From Chryseobacterium sp. CH21 (GTDB lineage Bacteria > Bacteroidota > Bacteroidia > Flavobacteriales > Weeksellaceae): DNA of 64,000 nucleotides. Made by a program: the position numbers and the translations under genes. The DNA lies in contig NZ_QICI01000082.1 of assembly GCF_004119445.1 (NCBI RefSeq), positions 91,616 to 155,615 of the forward strand, in the 5' to 3' direction. Below the pieces are notes generated by a model that saw only the letters and a program-made list of their open reading frames with translations, was not told the DNA's origin and did no database searches. Position 1 is the first letter of the stretch. Every line of letters starts with the position of its first letter. Of this stretch, positions 44,969 to 55,123 are shown in pieces.

Positions 44969-45129
44969 TAGTAAACAAACGTGAATTTCTTACTTGAGTA
45001 TAAAATTACGAATAACCTTTCCTTTTTTAATAGATCTTAATTTTTTGCTCACTGATCCAATCTACATTTGTATTATTCTAATTAAGAAAAATAGATTACA
45101 TTTTTTATCAATAATTTAAATTTAAAATA
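44969..45129. other. Intergenic, no gene seen
   Basis: AT-rich sequence between the MBL-fold gene and the azoreductase relic; I see nothing in it. Confidence 0.6.
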
Positions 45130-45321
45130 ATGAATATTTTATATATCAATTCAAGTATCATTGGGGAAAATTCTCACAGTATAAAATTAGGAAATCACAT
45201 TGTTGCTTGTTTTAATTTTTTCATTTGGATGTCACACTCTTTACAAAAATCGTCAATTTGTACAAGAATACTTGTAATTGGGTTTTTCAAATCTATAGCA
45301 ATTATTTATTTAAGTATTTGA
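45130..45321 (+). pseudogene. Relic of an FMN-dependent azoreductase 5' end
   Basis: The first ~25 residues (MNILYINSSIIGENSHSIKL and a few more) match the start of AzoR-type flavoproteins, where xxSxxxENSxSxKL binds the FMN phosphate. After that the sequence loses similarity and ends at 63 codons instead of about 200. It is probably a decayed fragment; the call rests on one motif. Confidence 0.42.
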
Positions 45322-45414
45322 TTATTATAAATTTAAATATGTGGGTTTTTACTGTTTTCTATAAATTTTATTTCTTTTTTTATCCCGAACTCAGTTTAAT
45401 TTAGTATGGTATCA

Positions 45415-45447
45415 GCTGTTTCAAAATCGAAACAGCCTGATTTTTTT
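45415..45447. terminator. Hairpin between the azoR relic and the SGNH gene
   Basis: GCTGTTTC/GAAACAGC stem with a 6-nt loop and a T-rich stretch on the plus side. It lies just beyond the stop of the convergent SGNH gene. Confidence 0.6.
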
Positions 45448-45457
45448 AATTACTTAA

Positions 45458-46693
45458 TTATTTATGAATAACCTTAATATATTCTTTACGGTTGTTTTCA
45501 TAAAGAATACTGATGATATAAGCTCCTTTACTGTAAGTGGAAAAATCTATTTTTGTATTATACACATGAAGATTTTTCCAATCAGCAAGTTGTCTTTGTG
45601 TCATATCATAAAGGACAATGGTTTTTATTTTTTCTTTACTTTTTATATAACAGATTTCTGTAACAGGATTAGGATAAAACGTAACTTCAGGCTGCACATT
45701 AATATCAGTAGTTCCTAATGATCCTATATTAATTATTTTGGTAAATGTTTCTGAGCAGGAATTCTTCGTGACGGTAAGTGTAACTGTATAATTCCCTGAA
45801 GAAGTATACTGATGAACCGGATGTAAAGAAGAGCTTGTAGTACCATCTCCAAAGTTCCATAATATTGAAGTGAAATTGGCAGAATGATTGGTAAAATTAA
45901 CAGTTGTTCCATTAGCTCCTGCAACAAAGTCAGCATGAAGATGAAATGCATTGCTGTTCCATTGTGCAGGATTATTAAAAAAAACAAGATCGGCAATATT
46001 TTGAAAATTTTCAGCAGTGTTTTGGGGAATCCCATTATAAAAAGTGGATGGGAATACATGATCCTGAAAAATAGCTGAATACATAGAGGCTGCCACAAGA
46101 TAACTTCCTTTAGGCCCTGGATGAATATCATTATAAGATCCATGGAGCGCAAGATCCTGAGAGGTGTTGTAATATTGTTTTGCAGATTCTCCGGCAGGAA
46201 CCATTTCTACTTGCATCAGGTTAGACATCTTGGTAATAGAATCCTTTATTTTCTGCTGGAAAGTAAAATAGGTGTTATATTCATTGGCTGATGGTACTCC
46301 ATAAGGAATCTCATAAAGAAATATTTTAGAACACGGACTGTACTTACGGATAGAATCTTTGATCTTACGGCCCCGTTCAGCTGTTATTGAAACTGGATAA
46401 GAATGACCAGCAGATTCAGCCGTGCCGGGTTGCATGATAACATATTTGTAGTTTTTGGATCTTATCTTTTGATACAGCACAGGATCATCTACATGATTAA
46501 CAAATCCGGTTCCCCCAGGAGTATGCGTTGTTATTGAAACATTTTTTCCTTTTGAAGCTGATATATTTTTGAAAATTTCAGGCATGTCATTGAAATAAGT
46601 AACACTATTTCCAATAAAAAGGACCTCATCAGATTGGCAAAATGATAAAATTGAAAAACCAGTGAAAATCAGAAAGAATAGTTTTTTTAGCAT
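45458..46693 (-). CDS. Secreted SGNH-type hydrolase with PKD and T9SS sorting domains
   Basis: A 411-residue protein with a signal peptide (about 1-19), an SGNH/GDSL-like domain (about 22-230), a PKD domain (about 255-320: ILWNFGDGTTSSS and YTVTLTV) and a type A T9SS C-terminal sorting domain (FYPNPVTEICYIKS to the end KVIHK). The SGNH domain shows FIGNSVTYFND as block I and DIHPGPKGSYL as block V with its Asp/His. It should be exported across the outer membrane and act on an ester or glycan substrate that is not known. Confidence 0.85.
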   Translation of the reverse strand: MLKKLFFLIFTGFSILSFCQSDEVLFIGNSVTYFNDMPEIFKNISASKGKNVSITTHTPGGTGFVNHVDDPVLYQKIRSKNYKYVIMQPGTAESAGHSYPVSITAERGRKIKDSIRKYSPCSKIFLYEIPYGVPSANEYNTYFTFQQKIKDSITKMSNLMQVEMVPAGESAKQYYNTSQDLALHGSYNDIHPGPKGSYLVAASMYSAIFQDHVFPSTFYNGIPQNTAENFQNIADLVFFNNPAQWNSNAFHLHADFVAGANGTTVNFTNHSANFTSILWNFGDGTTSSSLHPVHQYTSSGNYTVTLTVTKNSCSETFTKIINIGSLGTTDINVQPEVTFYPNPVTEICYIKSKEKIKTIVLYDMTQRQLADWKNLHVYNTKIDFSTYSKGAYIISILYENNRKEYIKVIHK

Positions 46694-46720
46694 ATATTAT
46701 TTTGATTAAAATTTTAAAAG

Positions 46721-46753
46721 GTACCTGCAGAAAACCACTTATACTGCAGGTAC
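46721..46753. repeat. Inverted repeat, copy 1
   Basis: Perfect 10-bp arms GTACCTGCAG/CTGCAGGTAC with a 13-nt loop, 28 nt upstream of the SGNH gene on the minus strand. Confidence 0.55.
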
Positions 46754-46819
46754 GCTACTAGAATGATTAAAAATATATAATTAGTGATTATGGTGTTTAT
46801 TTGAACAGGGCTTAAAAAA

Positions 46820-46854
46820 GTACCTGTAGGGAGTAACATTTTTCCTACAGGTAC
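46820..46854. repeat. Inverted repeat, copy 2
   Basis: Perfect 11-bp arms GTACCTGTAGG/CCTACAGGTAC with a 13-nt loop, related to copy 1. Confidence 0.55.
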
Positions 46855-47201
46855 ACGGTACGCTAATGATTAACTCTTTTTATTATTACACTTAGTTTAT
46901 GAAGTTTTTTCCAGATCTTTTGTGGTTGTAGCTGAATGAAATGATAAATACTTTTGCATGGATTCTGTTTTTTCAGCGTTTCAAAAGTAATTGCTAATTT
47001 TTTAATTTACATGATGTTTAGTTGTTATTTTACTTTATGTAGTATGTAATATGTAGGTATTTTACATAATTTTGGATGGGTGTAGTAGCAACGTAGTATT
47101 GGTTTTGTATTTGAATTTTAGTGAATTTATGATTAAAACCTGATGTTTTCATTTTACGGGCAGATCAGAAAATCTAAATCAGAAAGGAATTGAATATCCA
47201 C

Positions 47202-47238
47202 TAAAAAAAGAGACTATTTCAAAACGAAATAGTCTCTG
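47202..47238 (-). terminator. Terminator after the small secreted protein
   Basis: AGAGACTATTTC/GAAATAGTCTCT stem with a 5-nt loop; on the minus strand it is followed by seven U. Confidence 0.85.
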
Positions 47239-47269
47239 CTTTTAAATTAATTTCCGTCAAAACTGGTCA

Positions 47270-47707
47270 TTAATTTCTTATGGTTGAAATATGGATGTTT
47301 TTCTGTCCGTGAGTATCTATAACCTCTATGCTGCCAATCATTTCATTATAGACAAGGGTAGTGGTGTCATTAAACTGATATCCTTCGATAAATACAGGTC
47401 TGTCTTTTGGAAGATTATTCTGCTCGTTCAACGTTTCCAGAGATAAGCTGTCAGGGTAACCTGCGTTTTTCTTAAGTTTGATTTCTATTAACCCATTTTC
47501 AGCCAGATAATCAAACTTCTTTAAATGAGCAGGGAGACTGGTTTTGGTTTTATAAACATTTGCTTTCTCAATACTGTTTTTGTAAAGATCAAACATACTG
47601 GATGTTCCTACTGTATTATTGTAGACTGCAAATTTTGTAATACTGTTTTTTTGGGCAAAAAGCAACCCTGAAAAGATCACAAAGAGTATATATAATAGCT
47701 TTTTCAT
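47270..47707 (-). CDS. Small secreted protein of unknown function
   Basis: A 145-residue protein with a signal peptide (MKKLLYILFVIFSGLLFAQ). The rest shows no known domain; it contains LPAHLKKFDYLAENGLIEIKL and VFIEGYQFNDTTTLVYNEM. It starts 28 nt after the T9SS type B protein on the same strand, so it may be co-transcribed and work with it. A good terminator follows. Confidence 0.7.
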   Translation of the reverse strand: MKKLLYILFVIFSGLLFAQKNSITKFAVYNNTVGTSSMFDLYKNSIEKANVYKTKTSLPAHLKKFDYLAENGLIEIKLKKNAGYPDSLSLETLNEQNNLPKDRPVFIEGYQFNDTTTLVYNEMIGSIEVIDTHGQKNIHISTIRN

Positions 47708-47735
47708 ATTTAAAACTGATATTTAAATGTTGATA

Positions 47736-50561
47736 TTAATTTCTGTTTTTTACCATAATCCATCCGGTATATTTTATGGGAGTCTGTTTTTTATTCGTCT
47801 CATTCCACCCCATATCAAACCAGTAGTTTCCGGTAGAAACCTTTTTGCCGCCTATGCTTCCATCCCATTGGTATCCGTTCAATTTACTTCCTTCATGAAT
47901 TTTGCTTCCATACCTGTCGTAAATACTGAAGGTGAAATTAGGCTTATCAGATAATGCAGAGTAGTCCAGTGCATCATTGATTCCATCTCCATTAGGGGTG
48001 ATGATATTGATCAGATTCGGAACGGTAACTTCTACTTCTACCGGTGTACAGTTGTAAGAATCTTTCACATAAAAAGTATGACTTCCACGAGGGATATTGG
48101 TGAATACATTTTCATTCTGCCAGCTTACATTGTCCATTGAATATTGATAAGGCGCAGTTCCAGCAATTACATTTAGGGTAACGGTATTATTACTGATATT
48201 GATATCCGAAATAACAGGATTTTCTGAAGGATAAACCTTTACAGTCTGTCTGGTAGTACATTCTCTGGTTTTCAGATCTACCCAATATGTTCCAACCCCA
48301 ACATTCTTAATGGATTGTGTGGTTGCTCCGGTACTCCATAGATAAGAAGTAAATCCTGATCCTGCATCCAATGTGGTGGTATTTTCCATACAGATAATCT
48401 GATCCTTTAATACATCTGAGTAAGTAGGAGGGATGACAGTAAGCGTTACTTCTGCAATTCTGTAACATCCGTTGGCGTTGCTTACCTTAATATAAACCAC
48501 TCCGTCAGGAGCAATATAATTGGCAGGAGTCAGTATTTCATTGGTTCCGTTTTGGGCATCAGTTGGAGAAGGATAATATTGTTTAATCGTTCCCGGCTGT
48601 ACATTCACTCCGGCAGATGTTAAATCAAATTTACCAAGTACCGGATTAGAAGGTTCGAAACATGATCTTAGGGCTGCATCTTTAACGATTGGGCTTTCAG
48701 AAACAGTCAAGGTTAAAGTTACCTGTTCACAATCTGTAAAATCCGGGTTGTTCCCACAGAATTTATAAACAATGGTATCCATCCCCATATAACCGAAGTT
48801 GGGGGTATAATTAATAACTCCAGCCGGATCAACTGTTGCTGTACCGTTTACCGGAGGTGTAAGGATCGTTACGGTACTCGGAACATAGCTTTGGGTAGAA
48901 TTGGAAAATTCAGGAACGATAGCCTGATATCCTTCACAAACCGTCATAGTCTTGGTAGATTCCTCAAGACATGTATACACTTTATATACCGGAGTGATTG
49001 CAGGAGTACATGAGCCTACAGCAATTCTTACCGTATAATTTCCTGAAACCAATGGTGTAAAAGTATTCGCGTTAGCTCCGGTGATAGGATTTCCATTCAG
49101 AAACCATTGGTAGGTATCATAGCTGTCATCAACCTCAAGTACAATACCCGGTATACATTCTCCCGTTTGTTTTGCAATTAATGGAATTGAAGAAAACCCG
49201 GCAAAATATCCTCCATATCCGGAAGTACTGTACCCTCCATTAATACCCGCAGTTACTGCTTTGTCAGAAATAACCGTAACATTTCCTGTACTGGAAGGGA
49301 TGGCATAAGTTACCCAGCTGTTATTACCCGTTAACGGAAAAGGACCTTCTGAAGCGGCTGGCTGCACACCATTCACTGTTACATTGGCTCCGGCTTCAGT
49401 TAGAATATTCAATTTTACTATGGTTCCGTTCGGGACAGTACTTGTTGTTCCGGCTCCCGTTGGCATTTCGTTGATCTTTCCGATTTCGTCAATTTTTCTA
49501 GGCAGGAAACAGTTTAATGGTGGGATATAGTTGTAACCACAAGTAGCACTGCTGTTTCCCACTGAAACCAACTGATACAGATACACATTTTTTGAAGTCG
49601 TTATAAACATATTAAAGTGACCCGAAGTTCCCTGCTGTACATAATTGCTCCCCGAAATTCTGTAAAAATCACCACTGTTGATGGTGGCAATGGGAGTGTT
49701 GGATCCATTGATGAATATTTGGGTATGGTCTTCAGTTCCAACAATGATGCCTCCTTCCAGATCATCATTGGTAGATCTGGTTTTTACCATGGCAAAAGTA
49801 CTTCCAAGTCTTTCCGTAGGCACAGACTGATCGAGAATAGCATCCGAACCTGCACTCGTATTGCTTCCAAAATTTCCATTAACATTTCCGTTGGTAAGCG
49901 TAATCGGCTTATTAGAAACAATTTTGGCTCCAATAAAAGCTGATTGGTTTTGTCCACCTGCCCCCGGTCCACCTGCAAAAATAAAAGACTGACCTTTATT
50001 AAGAGTAAACGTATGGGTATTGATTGATGCTGGTGCCGCACCGAAGAATGCTACATTTCCATTCCATGTAGCTGTGACTATGGTATTATTTTCTGTTGCC
50101 AATACCCCCGCTGTGAAGTTATTGCCAGTGGATGTTGCTGTTGATGGAGTTCCGGCCACATAAAATTCTTTTCCAATTCCGGCTTTCCCTTTACTTGTTA
50201 TAATCTCAGCATGGGTTGTACCACTTACAATTCTTAATGAACAATAGAATGGTTTGGTCCCCTGTACATGCAATCCTTTATTGATAATACTGAAAGCATC
50301 GGATGTAACATTTGCAGCGATAACAGCAATGGGGACAACAAATATCTGAGGGGCATTTTTACTAATTGTTACAGTGCCAATCGGAATATTATTACTATTA
50401 ACGGTAACTACAAAAGGGGTTGTAGAATCCGTAGAAAGATATAATGCCTGTGTATAACTGGTTGAAGCATAATAAGGAGCAAACCAGTGGTCCGTATCTC
50501 TTTGAGCCGAAATAGGAATAGCTAATAAGATAAATAATAAACTGAATATAATGTTTTTCAT
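47736..50561 (-). CDS. T9SS type B sorting-domain protein with IgGFc-binding-like N-terminus
   Basis: A 941-residue exported protein. After the signal peptide (about 1-19) comes a ~430-residue region resembling IgGFc-binding-like N-domains (TDHWFAPYY, GKEFYVAG and PPLNCFLPRKIDEIG). Then there are Ig-like/cadherin-like repeats (TGECIPGIVLEVDDSYDTYQWF and YTPNFGYMGMDTIVYKFC) and a final type B T9SS domain, which also appears in gliding-motility-associated proteins: NIITPNGDGIND, FSIYDRYGSKIHEG and GNYWFDMGW. It is a large surface adhesin-like protein. Confidence 0.87.
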   Translation of the reverse strand: MKNIIFSLLFILLAIPISAQRDTDHWFAPYYASTSYTQALYLSTDSTTPFVVTVNSNNIPIGTVTISKNAPQIFVVPIAVIAANVTSDAFSIINKGLHVQGTKPFYCSLRIVSGTTHAEIITSKGKAGIGKEFYVAGTPSTATSTGNNFTAGVLATENNTIVTATWNGNVAFFGAAPASINTHTFTLNKGQSFIFAGGPGAGGQNQSAFIGAKIVSNKPITLTNGNVNGNFGSNTSAGSDAILDQSVPTERLGSTFAMVKTRSTNDDLEGGIIVGTEDHTQIFINGSNTPIATINSGDFYRISGSNYVQQGTSGHFNMFITTSKNVYLYQLVSVGNSSATCGYNYIPPLNCFLPRKIDEIGKINEMPTGAGTTSTVPNGTIVKLNILTEAGANVTVNGVQPAASEGPFPLTGNNSWVTYAIPSSTGNVTVISDKAVTAGINGGYSTSGYGGYFAGFSSIPLIAKQTGECIPGIVLEVDDSYDTYQWFLNGNPITGANANTFTPLVSGNYTVRIAVGSCTPAITPVYKVYTCLEESTKTMTVCEGYQAIVPEFSNSTQSYVPSTVTILTPPVNGTATVDPAGVINYTPNFGYMGMDTIVYKFCGNNPDFTDCEQVTLTLTVSESPIVKDAALRSCFEPSNPVLGKFDLTSAGVNVQPGTIKQYYPSPTDAQNGTNEILTPANYIAPDGVVYIKVSNANGCYRIAEVTLTVIPPTYSDVLKDQIICMENTTTLDAGSGFTSYLWSTGATTQSIKNVGVGTYWVDLKTRECTTRQTVKVYPSENPVISDINISNNTVTLNVIAGTAPYQYSMDNVSWQNENVFTNIPRGSHTFYVKDSYNCTPVEVEVTVPNLINIITPNGDGINDALDYSALSDKPNFTFSIYDRYGSKIHEGSKLNGYQWDGSIGGKKVSTGNYWFDMGWNETNKKQTPIKYTGWIMVKNRN

Positions 50562-50611
50562 GAATTACAAAGTTTTGATTCTAAAAATTGAAGTTTCATA
50601 TCCAAAAGAGA

Positions 50612-53600
50612 TTAAGATTCTTTTATAAATTTCTTCTGAACAATTATTCCTCCATCTTCTATCTCTATCATATACATTCCGTGGATAAGATTGCTGACAT
50701 CAATAGCATTGTTCAGGATAATCCCTGTTGATATTAATCTTCCGGCAGCACTGTAAATTTTATACTGAGCCTTGAAACTTATATTTTTTACATACAATAC
50801 TGAACTTACCGGATTGGGATAAATATGAATATCCGTCTGGTTAAGTGAATTCGGTACTGGCTGTTTAGAAATTCTTACCGTATAATCTTCCACTTCACCA
50901 TCCTTAAAGTTGGTACAGTTCACAGGAATACCATCCTTCTGTAAAGCGACTCTCATCACTACATATTTATAATCTGTCATGCTAATGAAGGCATTGTCAG
51001 GAACATTGAAAGTAGTACTAGCTGTTGGGTTTCCATTAGGTCCGTCTGCCAGAATTCTTTCGTTGATGTCAAATTCTCCGTTTCTGTTGAAGTCGATCCA
51101 GACTGCAACGCCAGCATTGATTCCTGAGCTTAAAGTCTTATCAATAGTAATCTGGTTACCTTTTGATCCCTGGGTCAATTCAATAAACTTTAAAGGATTA
51201 CCTGTGAAGTTTGAATAAGTAGAAGCCAGAGATTCATTAATCATTTCCTTGTTGCCATTAGGTTTTACCGTTACTTTTGAAATAAATTCTGTTGTAGAAT
51301 TAGCTGCAGCCATAGGACAATAGATTACTGTAGGAGTGGTGAAATAGTACAGTTTTGTGAAATTTCCCGGGGCTCCGTTACAGATATTAGCCACCTGCAT
51401 TTCATATTTCGTAAGTTCCAGTAAACCTGTGATGGTGTAAGTATTGGTAGGTACCACAACATCAGTCCAGCTTGGAATTCCTACTTTTCTGTACTTCAAT
51501 ATATAAGTTGCTCCCGGAAACGGATCCCACACAACCTCTGCAGTTGTTGGGAAGATCTGAGTAATCATCAATCCCGGAGGAGGAATTTCACAGATTCTCT
51601 CTGTTGTAAATACCTTCGGATTAGACCACGGATTAGCTGTCGTTTCACCGTTACAGATATTGGCTACCTGTACTTCATACATTTTGAATGAATCAAGATT
51701 CTGAATCATATATGAATTAGCCGGTGGCTGAGGAACTGTAGGGGTGTTCCAAGGAGTACTGCCTACTTCCCGCCATCTTAAAATATAAGATGCGCTCGGA
51801 ACAATCGGGTTCCAGGTGATCACAGCAGAGTTGGATGTTACATTGCTTATGGTTACAAATGGCGGGGTAGGATCACATCTTGTTGTAAATGTTTTTATAG
51901 GAGTGTAAACTCCGATTCCGCCACTGCCACAAACTGCTGCAATTCTTACCTCGTAGGTTGTAGCAGGAGTTAATACATTGATTGTTATAGGCGGATTCCC
52001 CCCCAGAACGGATAGGTTTAAAGTCGTCCATGCGGAAGCAGGAGTAGTAACAGGCCTGTATTCTAAGATAAAAGCATTATTATTGGCTGCTGCAGTCCAG
52101 TTGATATTTACAGAATTGTGGGTAATATTGGTGAATATCGGATTTCCTGGTGTTGCATTGCTGCAAGGTCTTAATCGTACAGCATAATCTTCCACTTCAC
52201 CATTGGCCGCATCTGCACACATAACAGGAGCACTGGTTCTTTTCAGCACTACTCTCATAGTTGTTGTTAATGGACCTGTATAGATTCCTGTTGCCGGAAC
52301 ATCGAAAGTTGCTGTTATCGGCGTTGTCGTACTCGCTGTAGAGGTCATTATTTTTTCAGCATCGGTGAAAACTCCGTCTCTGTTCCAGTCTATCCACGCA
52401 TTTACAGCATCAGAATATTGAGTTCCTGCCCATTCTTTAGAAACTGATAATTGATTTCCCTGTGAACCGATTTCCAGATTAATAAGAGTAGCCGGTGTTG
52501 TATAGCTGATATAATTCGTCTGAACAGAAGTATTATCCATTACCAGGAAATTGACAGGAGTAACTTTTACATTGGAAATAAAATCATTTGTACCGGTTCC
52601 GGTCATATTGCAATACGTTAAAGGTGTAGTTGAAAAACTTACACTTGGAGAGAATGCTCCCTGGGTTCCATTACAAATGGTTGCAATTTGTACCTGATAT
52701 CCGGTCTGTTCAGCAAGACCAGTAATCGTGTAAAAGCTTTGTCCTGCCGGAAGAGTTTGTCCTGCAGCACTTGGAAGCCACGCTCCTGTGCTTCCCTGTC
52801 TCCATCTGATAATATAAGTTGCATTGGAAGCAGGGATCCATGATACATAAGCTGAATTATGAGTAATGTTATTTACTGCAATATTGGTTGGCGCAGCAGT
52901 AGTACAAGGCTGAAGATCTATAAATTTTACATAATAATCTTCAACCTCTCCATTAAGTGTTAAAGGTCCACAGGCATTGGCAGGAGTACCAGAATATACG
53001 ATGACACGCATTTTTATTTTACTCGTTCCTGAATAAGCATTAGCCGGAACTGGAAAAGTAGCAGTAACAGGAGTTGTACTTGAATAACCAAGATTCATAA
53101 TTCTTTCCCCGCCTGGAGTTGTCGTAGGGTTATTATCAAAAATACCATCACCGTTAAAATCTATCCAAGCATTGGTAGAATAGGTGCCAGATATGATAGA
53201 TCTTCCTACAGACAATGTATTATTTACTGAATTTCTCAGAAGAGTAATCGTTTTGGTAGCATCTAAAGAATAATCTGTATAAGTAGTTGCCCCCGAATTG
53301 TTACTTGTTAAAGGTACATTAGTACCAATCATCGTTATATTATTGATATAACCGTTTGTAACGGTAGCTGTTGCTGCATTACAATAGGTCAGCGCAGGCG
53401 TTGTGAAACTTACTGGCGCCGAAAACGCTCCCTGAGTTCCACAAATGGTTGCAATCTGTACTTCATACTGAGTTTGCTCAATCAGCGGGGTAAGTGTTAT
53501 ACTATTGGTGAAAGGGGTTGTTACATTCACGGTCTGCCATGTAAGCGAGGGCGGTATTCTGTATCTTACAACGTAAGTTGCATTGGCTGTTGCCGTCCAG

Positions 53601-55123
53601 GTAATATTGGCTGAGGTAGCCGTGATATTATTCACAGCAATATTAGCAGGAGGAGTATTGGTACAGCTTGGTAATACGGTACCCGTCAACTGTACTCTTG
53701 GTAAAACAGCATATCTGTTTGTCGCAATAGGTGGGCTTGCCGGATCAGGATTGGTGGTGCTGTTGTAATAGATCATCCCACGGTTGTTCCCAGCAGAATA
53801 GCTGCCCCAGTTGGCCGTACAAGATGTTCCGGTAGAATTTTCGTCCACACCAATGACCACATTACTTGTTCCATCCCATAAAAATGGAGTGGCTAAAGGG
53901 ATTTCAACCCATGTACCTGATGTCATGGCTGGCAAAGTACCGGAATATACCTGCGTTAATGAAGCTGAAGGAATCCAGCTTGTAGTTGTGGCAAAGTCTA
54001 CTTGCGTGGTATTTCCCATATAGACTACCCATTGATTATAATTAGCTTGGGTAGTTCCTGTGGTAGAAACAAAAAACCGGATAGCAGTTATATAATTATT
54101 AGTTCCCACAGCAGCTCCAATTTCTGAAGCCAAATAAATTTGTTGAGAATAATTGAAGCCTGAACAGGAATAAACAGGCAGAAAGGCATGTGTTGCGGTA
54201 CCTCCTCCAATCTGTCCCGGAGTAAAAGCAGCACCTGCAACCCAAGGTGATTTGTCGGTAGGAGAACATACAGATCTTACCCACCAATAATAGGTAGCTC
54301 CGGAAGTAAGTGAACCGATGTTGGCACTGGTTCCAGAATTTGCTGTACCAATAGTTGTTGCTACAGGAGGAGTACTGTTGGTACTGTAATAATATTCATA
54401 ACCATTAGCTGGTGCTGGTGCCGGAGCCATCGGTGGCGTCCAGTTGAGTGTAGCTGAAGCGGGTGCAATATTGCTTGCTGGCAAAGTTGTGGGCTCAAAA
54501 CATGTTGGAGCCTGAATCACTTGAACTTCATCCAGCAGAATATCGTCATAGAAATTTCCGTTTCCGGCTACATCTTTATCAACGGTGAATTTTAACTGAA
54601 TAGTTGCCCCTACATAGCTTGCTGCCAGAGGTACACCCACTGTTCTCCATTCTGGGGAATTGGTGTCGCTGGACCATACCTGTACCCATCCGGAACCGTT
54701 ATTAACAGAAAGTTTTAACTCGTTGTTGTCAGCAGCGGGTACTGTTCCGTTAAGGGCGGTTAAATGGTCTTTCAGCCATTCAAATTTGATATAAGGATTT
54801 GTTAATCCTGCTAAATTGATCTGTGGGCTGATGAGTTCTACAGTGTGTTCATCAGCATAGGGGGTTGAGGCATCAACCCATGCAAAAGTTCCTGCAGGTT
54901 TTCCTCCATTTCCAGTAACCCCGTATCCGGCTGTCCCTGAAAATTTCCACTTAACATTGGCGTTTGTAGAGGTTGAAGTAGGATTCTGATTGGTCCAGCA
55001 TGCAGGAAGTGCACCGGTACTGAATGACTGTAAAAAAGGTACCGGAACAGGAGCGCAGGTCTGTCCCCTGGCATGGGAAGTGAAAATCAGAAAAAATAAA
55101 ATAACAGGTAGAATTTTTCTCAT
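50612..55123 (-). CDS. Giant T9SS type A protein with fibronectin type III and GEVED domains
   Basis: A 1503-residue exported protein. It has a signal peptide (about 1-20), a MAM/jelly-roll-like first domain (about 25-205, ending FYDDILLDEVQVI), then alternating fibronectin type III domains (ANITWTATANATYVVRYR, YEVQIATICGTQGAFS and similar) and three GEVED domains (each with a GEVEDY core and WIDFNGDGIFD-like segment). It ends in a type A sorting domain (IHIYPNPVSSVLYVKN to KKFIKES). It is probably a cell-surface adhesin or glycan/protein-binding protein. It is transcribed alone or together with the type B gene 50 nt downstream. Confidence 0.9.
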   Translation of the reverse strand: MRKILPVILFFLIFTSHARGQTCAPVPVPFLQSFSTGALPACWTNQNPTSTSTNANVKWKFSGTAGYGVTGNGGKPAGTFAWVDASTPYADEHTVELISPQINLAGLTNPYIKFEWLKDHLTALNGTVPAADNNELKLSVNNGSGWVQVWSSDTNSPEWRTVGVPLAASYVGATIQLKFTVDKDVAGNGNFYDDILLDEVQVIQAPTCFEPTTLPASNIAPASATLNWTPPMAPAPAPANGYEYYYSTNSTPPVATTIGTANSGTSANIGSLTSGATYYWWVRSVCSPTDKSPWVAGAAFTPGQIGGGTATHAFLPVYSCSGFNYSQQIYLASEIGAAVGTNNYITAIRFFVSTTGTTQANYNQWVVYMGNTTQVDFATTTSWIPSASLTQVYSGTLPAMTSGTWVEIPLATPFLWDGTSNVVIGVDENSTGTSCTANWGSYSAGNNRGMIYYNSTTNPDPASPPIATNRYAVLPRVQLTGTVLPSCTNTPPANIAVNNITATSANITWTATANATYVVRYRIPPSLTWQTVNVTTPFTNSITLTPLIEQTQYEVQIATICGTQGAFSAPVSFTTPALTYCNAATATVTNGYINNITMIGTNVPLTSNNSGATTYTDYSLDATKTITLLRNSVNNTLSVGRSIISGTYSTNAWIDFNGDGIFDNNPTTTPGGERIMNLGYSSTTPVTATFPVPANAYSGTSKIKMRVIVYSGTPANACGPLTLNGEVEDYYVKFIDLQPCTTAAPTNIAVNNITHNSAYVSWIPASNATYIIRWRQGSTGAWLPSAAGQTLPAGQSFYTITGLAEQTGYQVQIATICNGTQGAFSPSVSFSTTPLTYCNMTGTGTNDFISNVKVTPVNFLVMDNTSVQTNYISYTTPATLINLEIGSQGNQLSVSKEWAGTQYSDAVNAWIDWNRDGVFTDAEKIMTSTASTTTPITATFDVPATGIYTGPLTTTMRVVLKRTSAPVMCADAANGEVEDYAVRLRPCSNATPGNPIFTNITHNSVNINWTAAANNNAFILEYRPVTTPASAWTTLNLSVLGGNPPITINVLTPATTYEVRIAAVCGSGGIGVYTPIKTFTTRCDPTPPFVTISNVTSNSAVITWNPIVPSASYILRWREVGSTPWNTPTVPQPPANSYMIQNLDSFKMYEVQVANICNGETTANPWSNPKVFTTERICEIPPPGLMITQIFPTTAEVVWDPFPGATYILKYRKVGIPSWTDVVVPTNTYTITGLLELTKYEMQVANICNGAPGNFTKLYYFTTPTVIYCPMAAANSTTEFISKVTVKPNGNKEMINESLASTYSNFTGNPLKFIELTQGSKGNQITIDKTLSSGINAGVAVWIDFNRNGEFDINERILADGPNGNPTASTTFNVPDNAFISMTDYKYVVMRVALQKDGIPVNCTNFKDGEVEDYTVRISKQPVPNSLNQTDIHIYPNPVSSVLYVKNISFKAQYKIYSAAGRLISTGIILNNAIDVSNLIHGMYMIEIEDGGIIVQKKFIKES

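Larger units (their letters stand above)
46694..47269. other. Gene-free region with two related hairpins
   Basis: No gene was seen. It contains GTACCTGCAG...CTGCAGGTAC (46721-46730/46744-46753) and GTACCTGTAGG...CCTACAGGTAC (46820-46830/46844-46854). Both are followed by ACGCTA and ATGATTAA, so the two look like a duplicated element. A terminator of the next gene lies at 47202-47238. Confidence 0.55.

Noticed and set aside
45733..46152. 139-codon minus-strand ORF inside the SGNH gene
   Set aside because: It is a different reading frame of the SGNH/PKD gene, with low-complexity hydrophobic composition.
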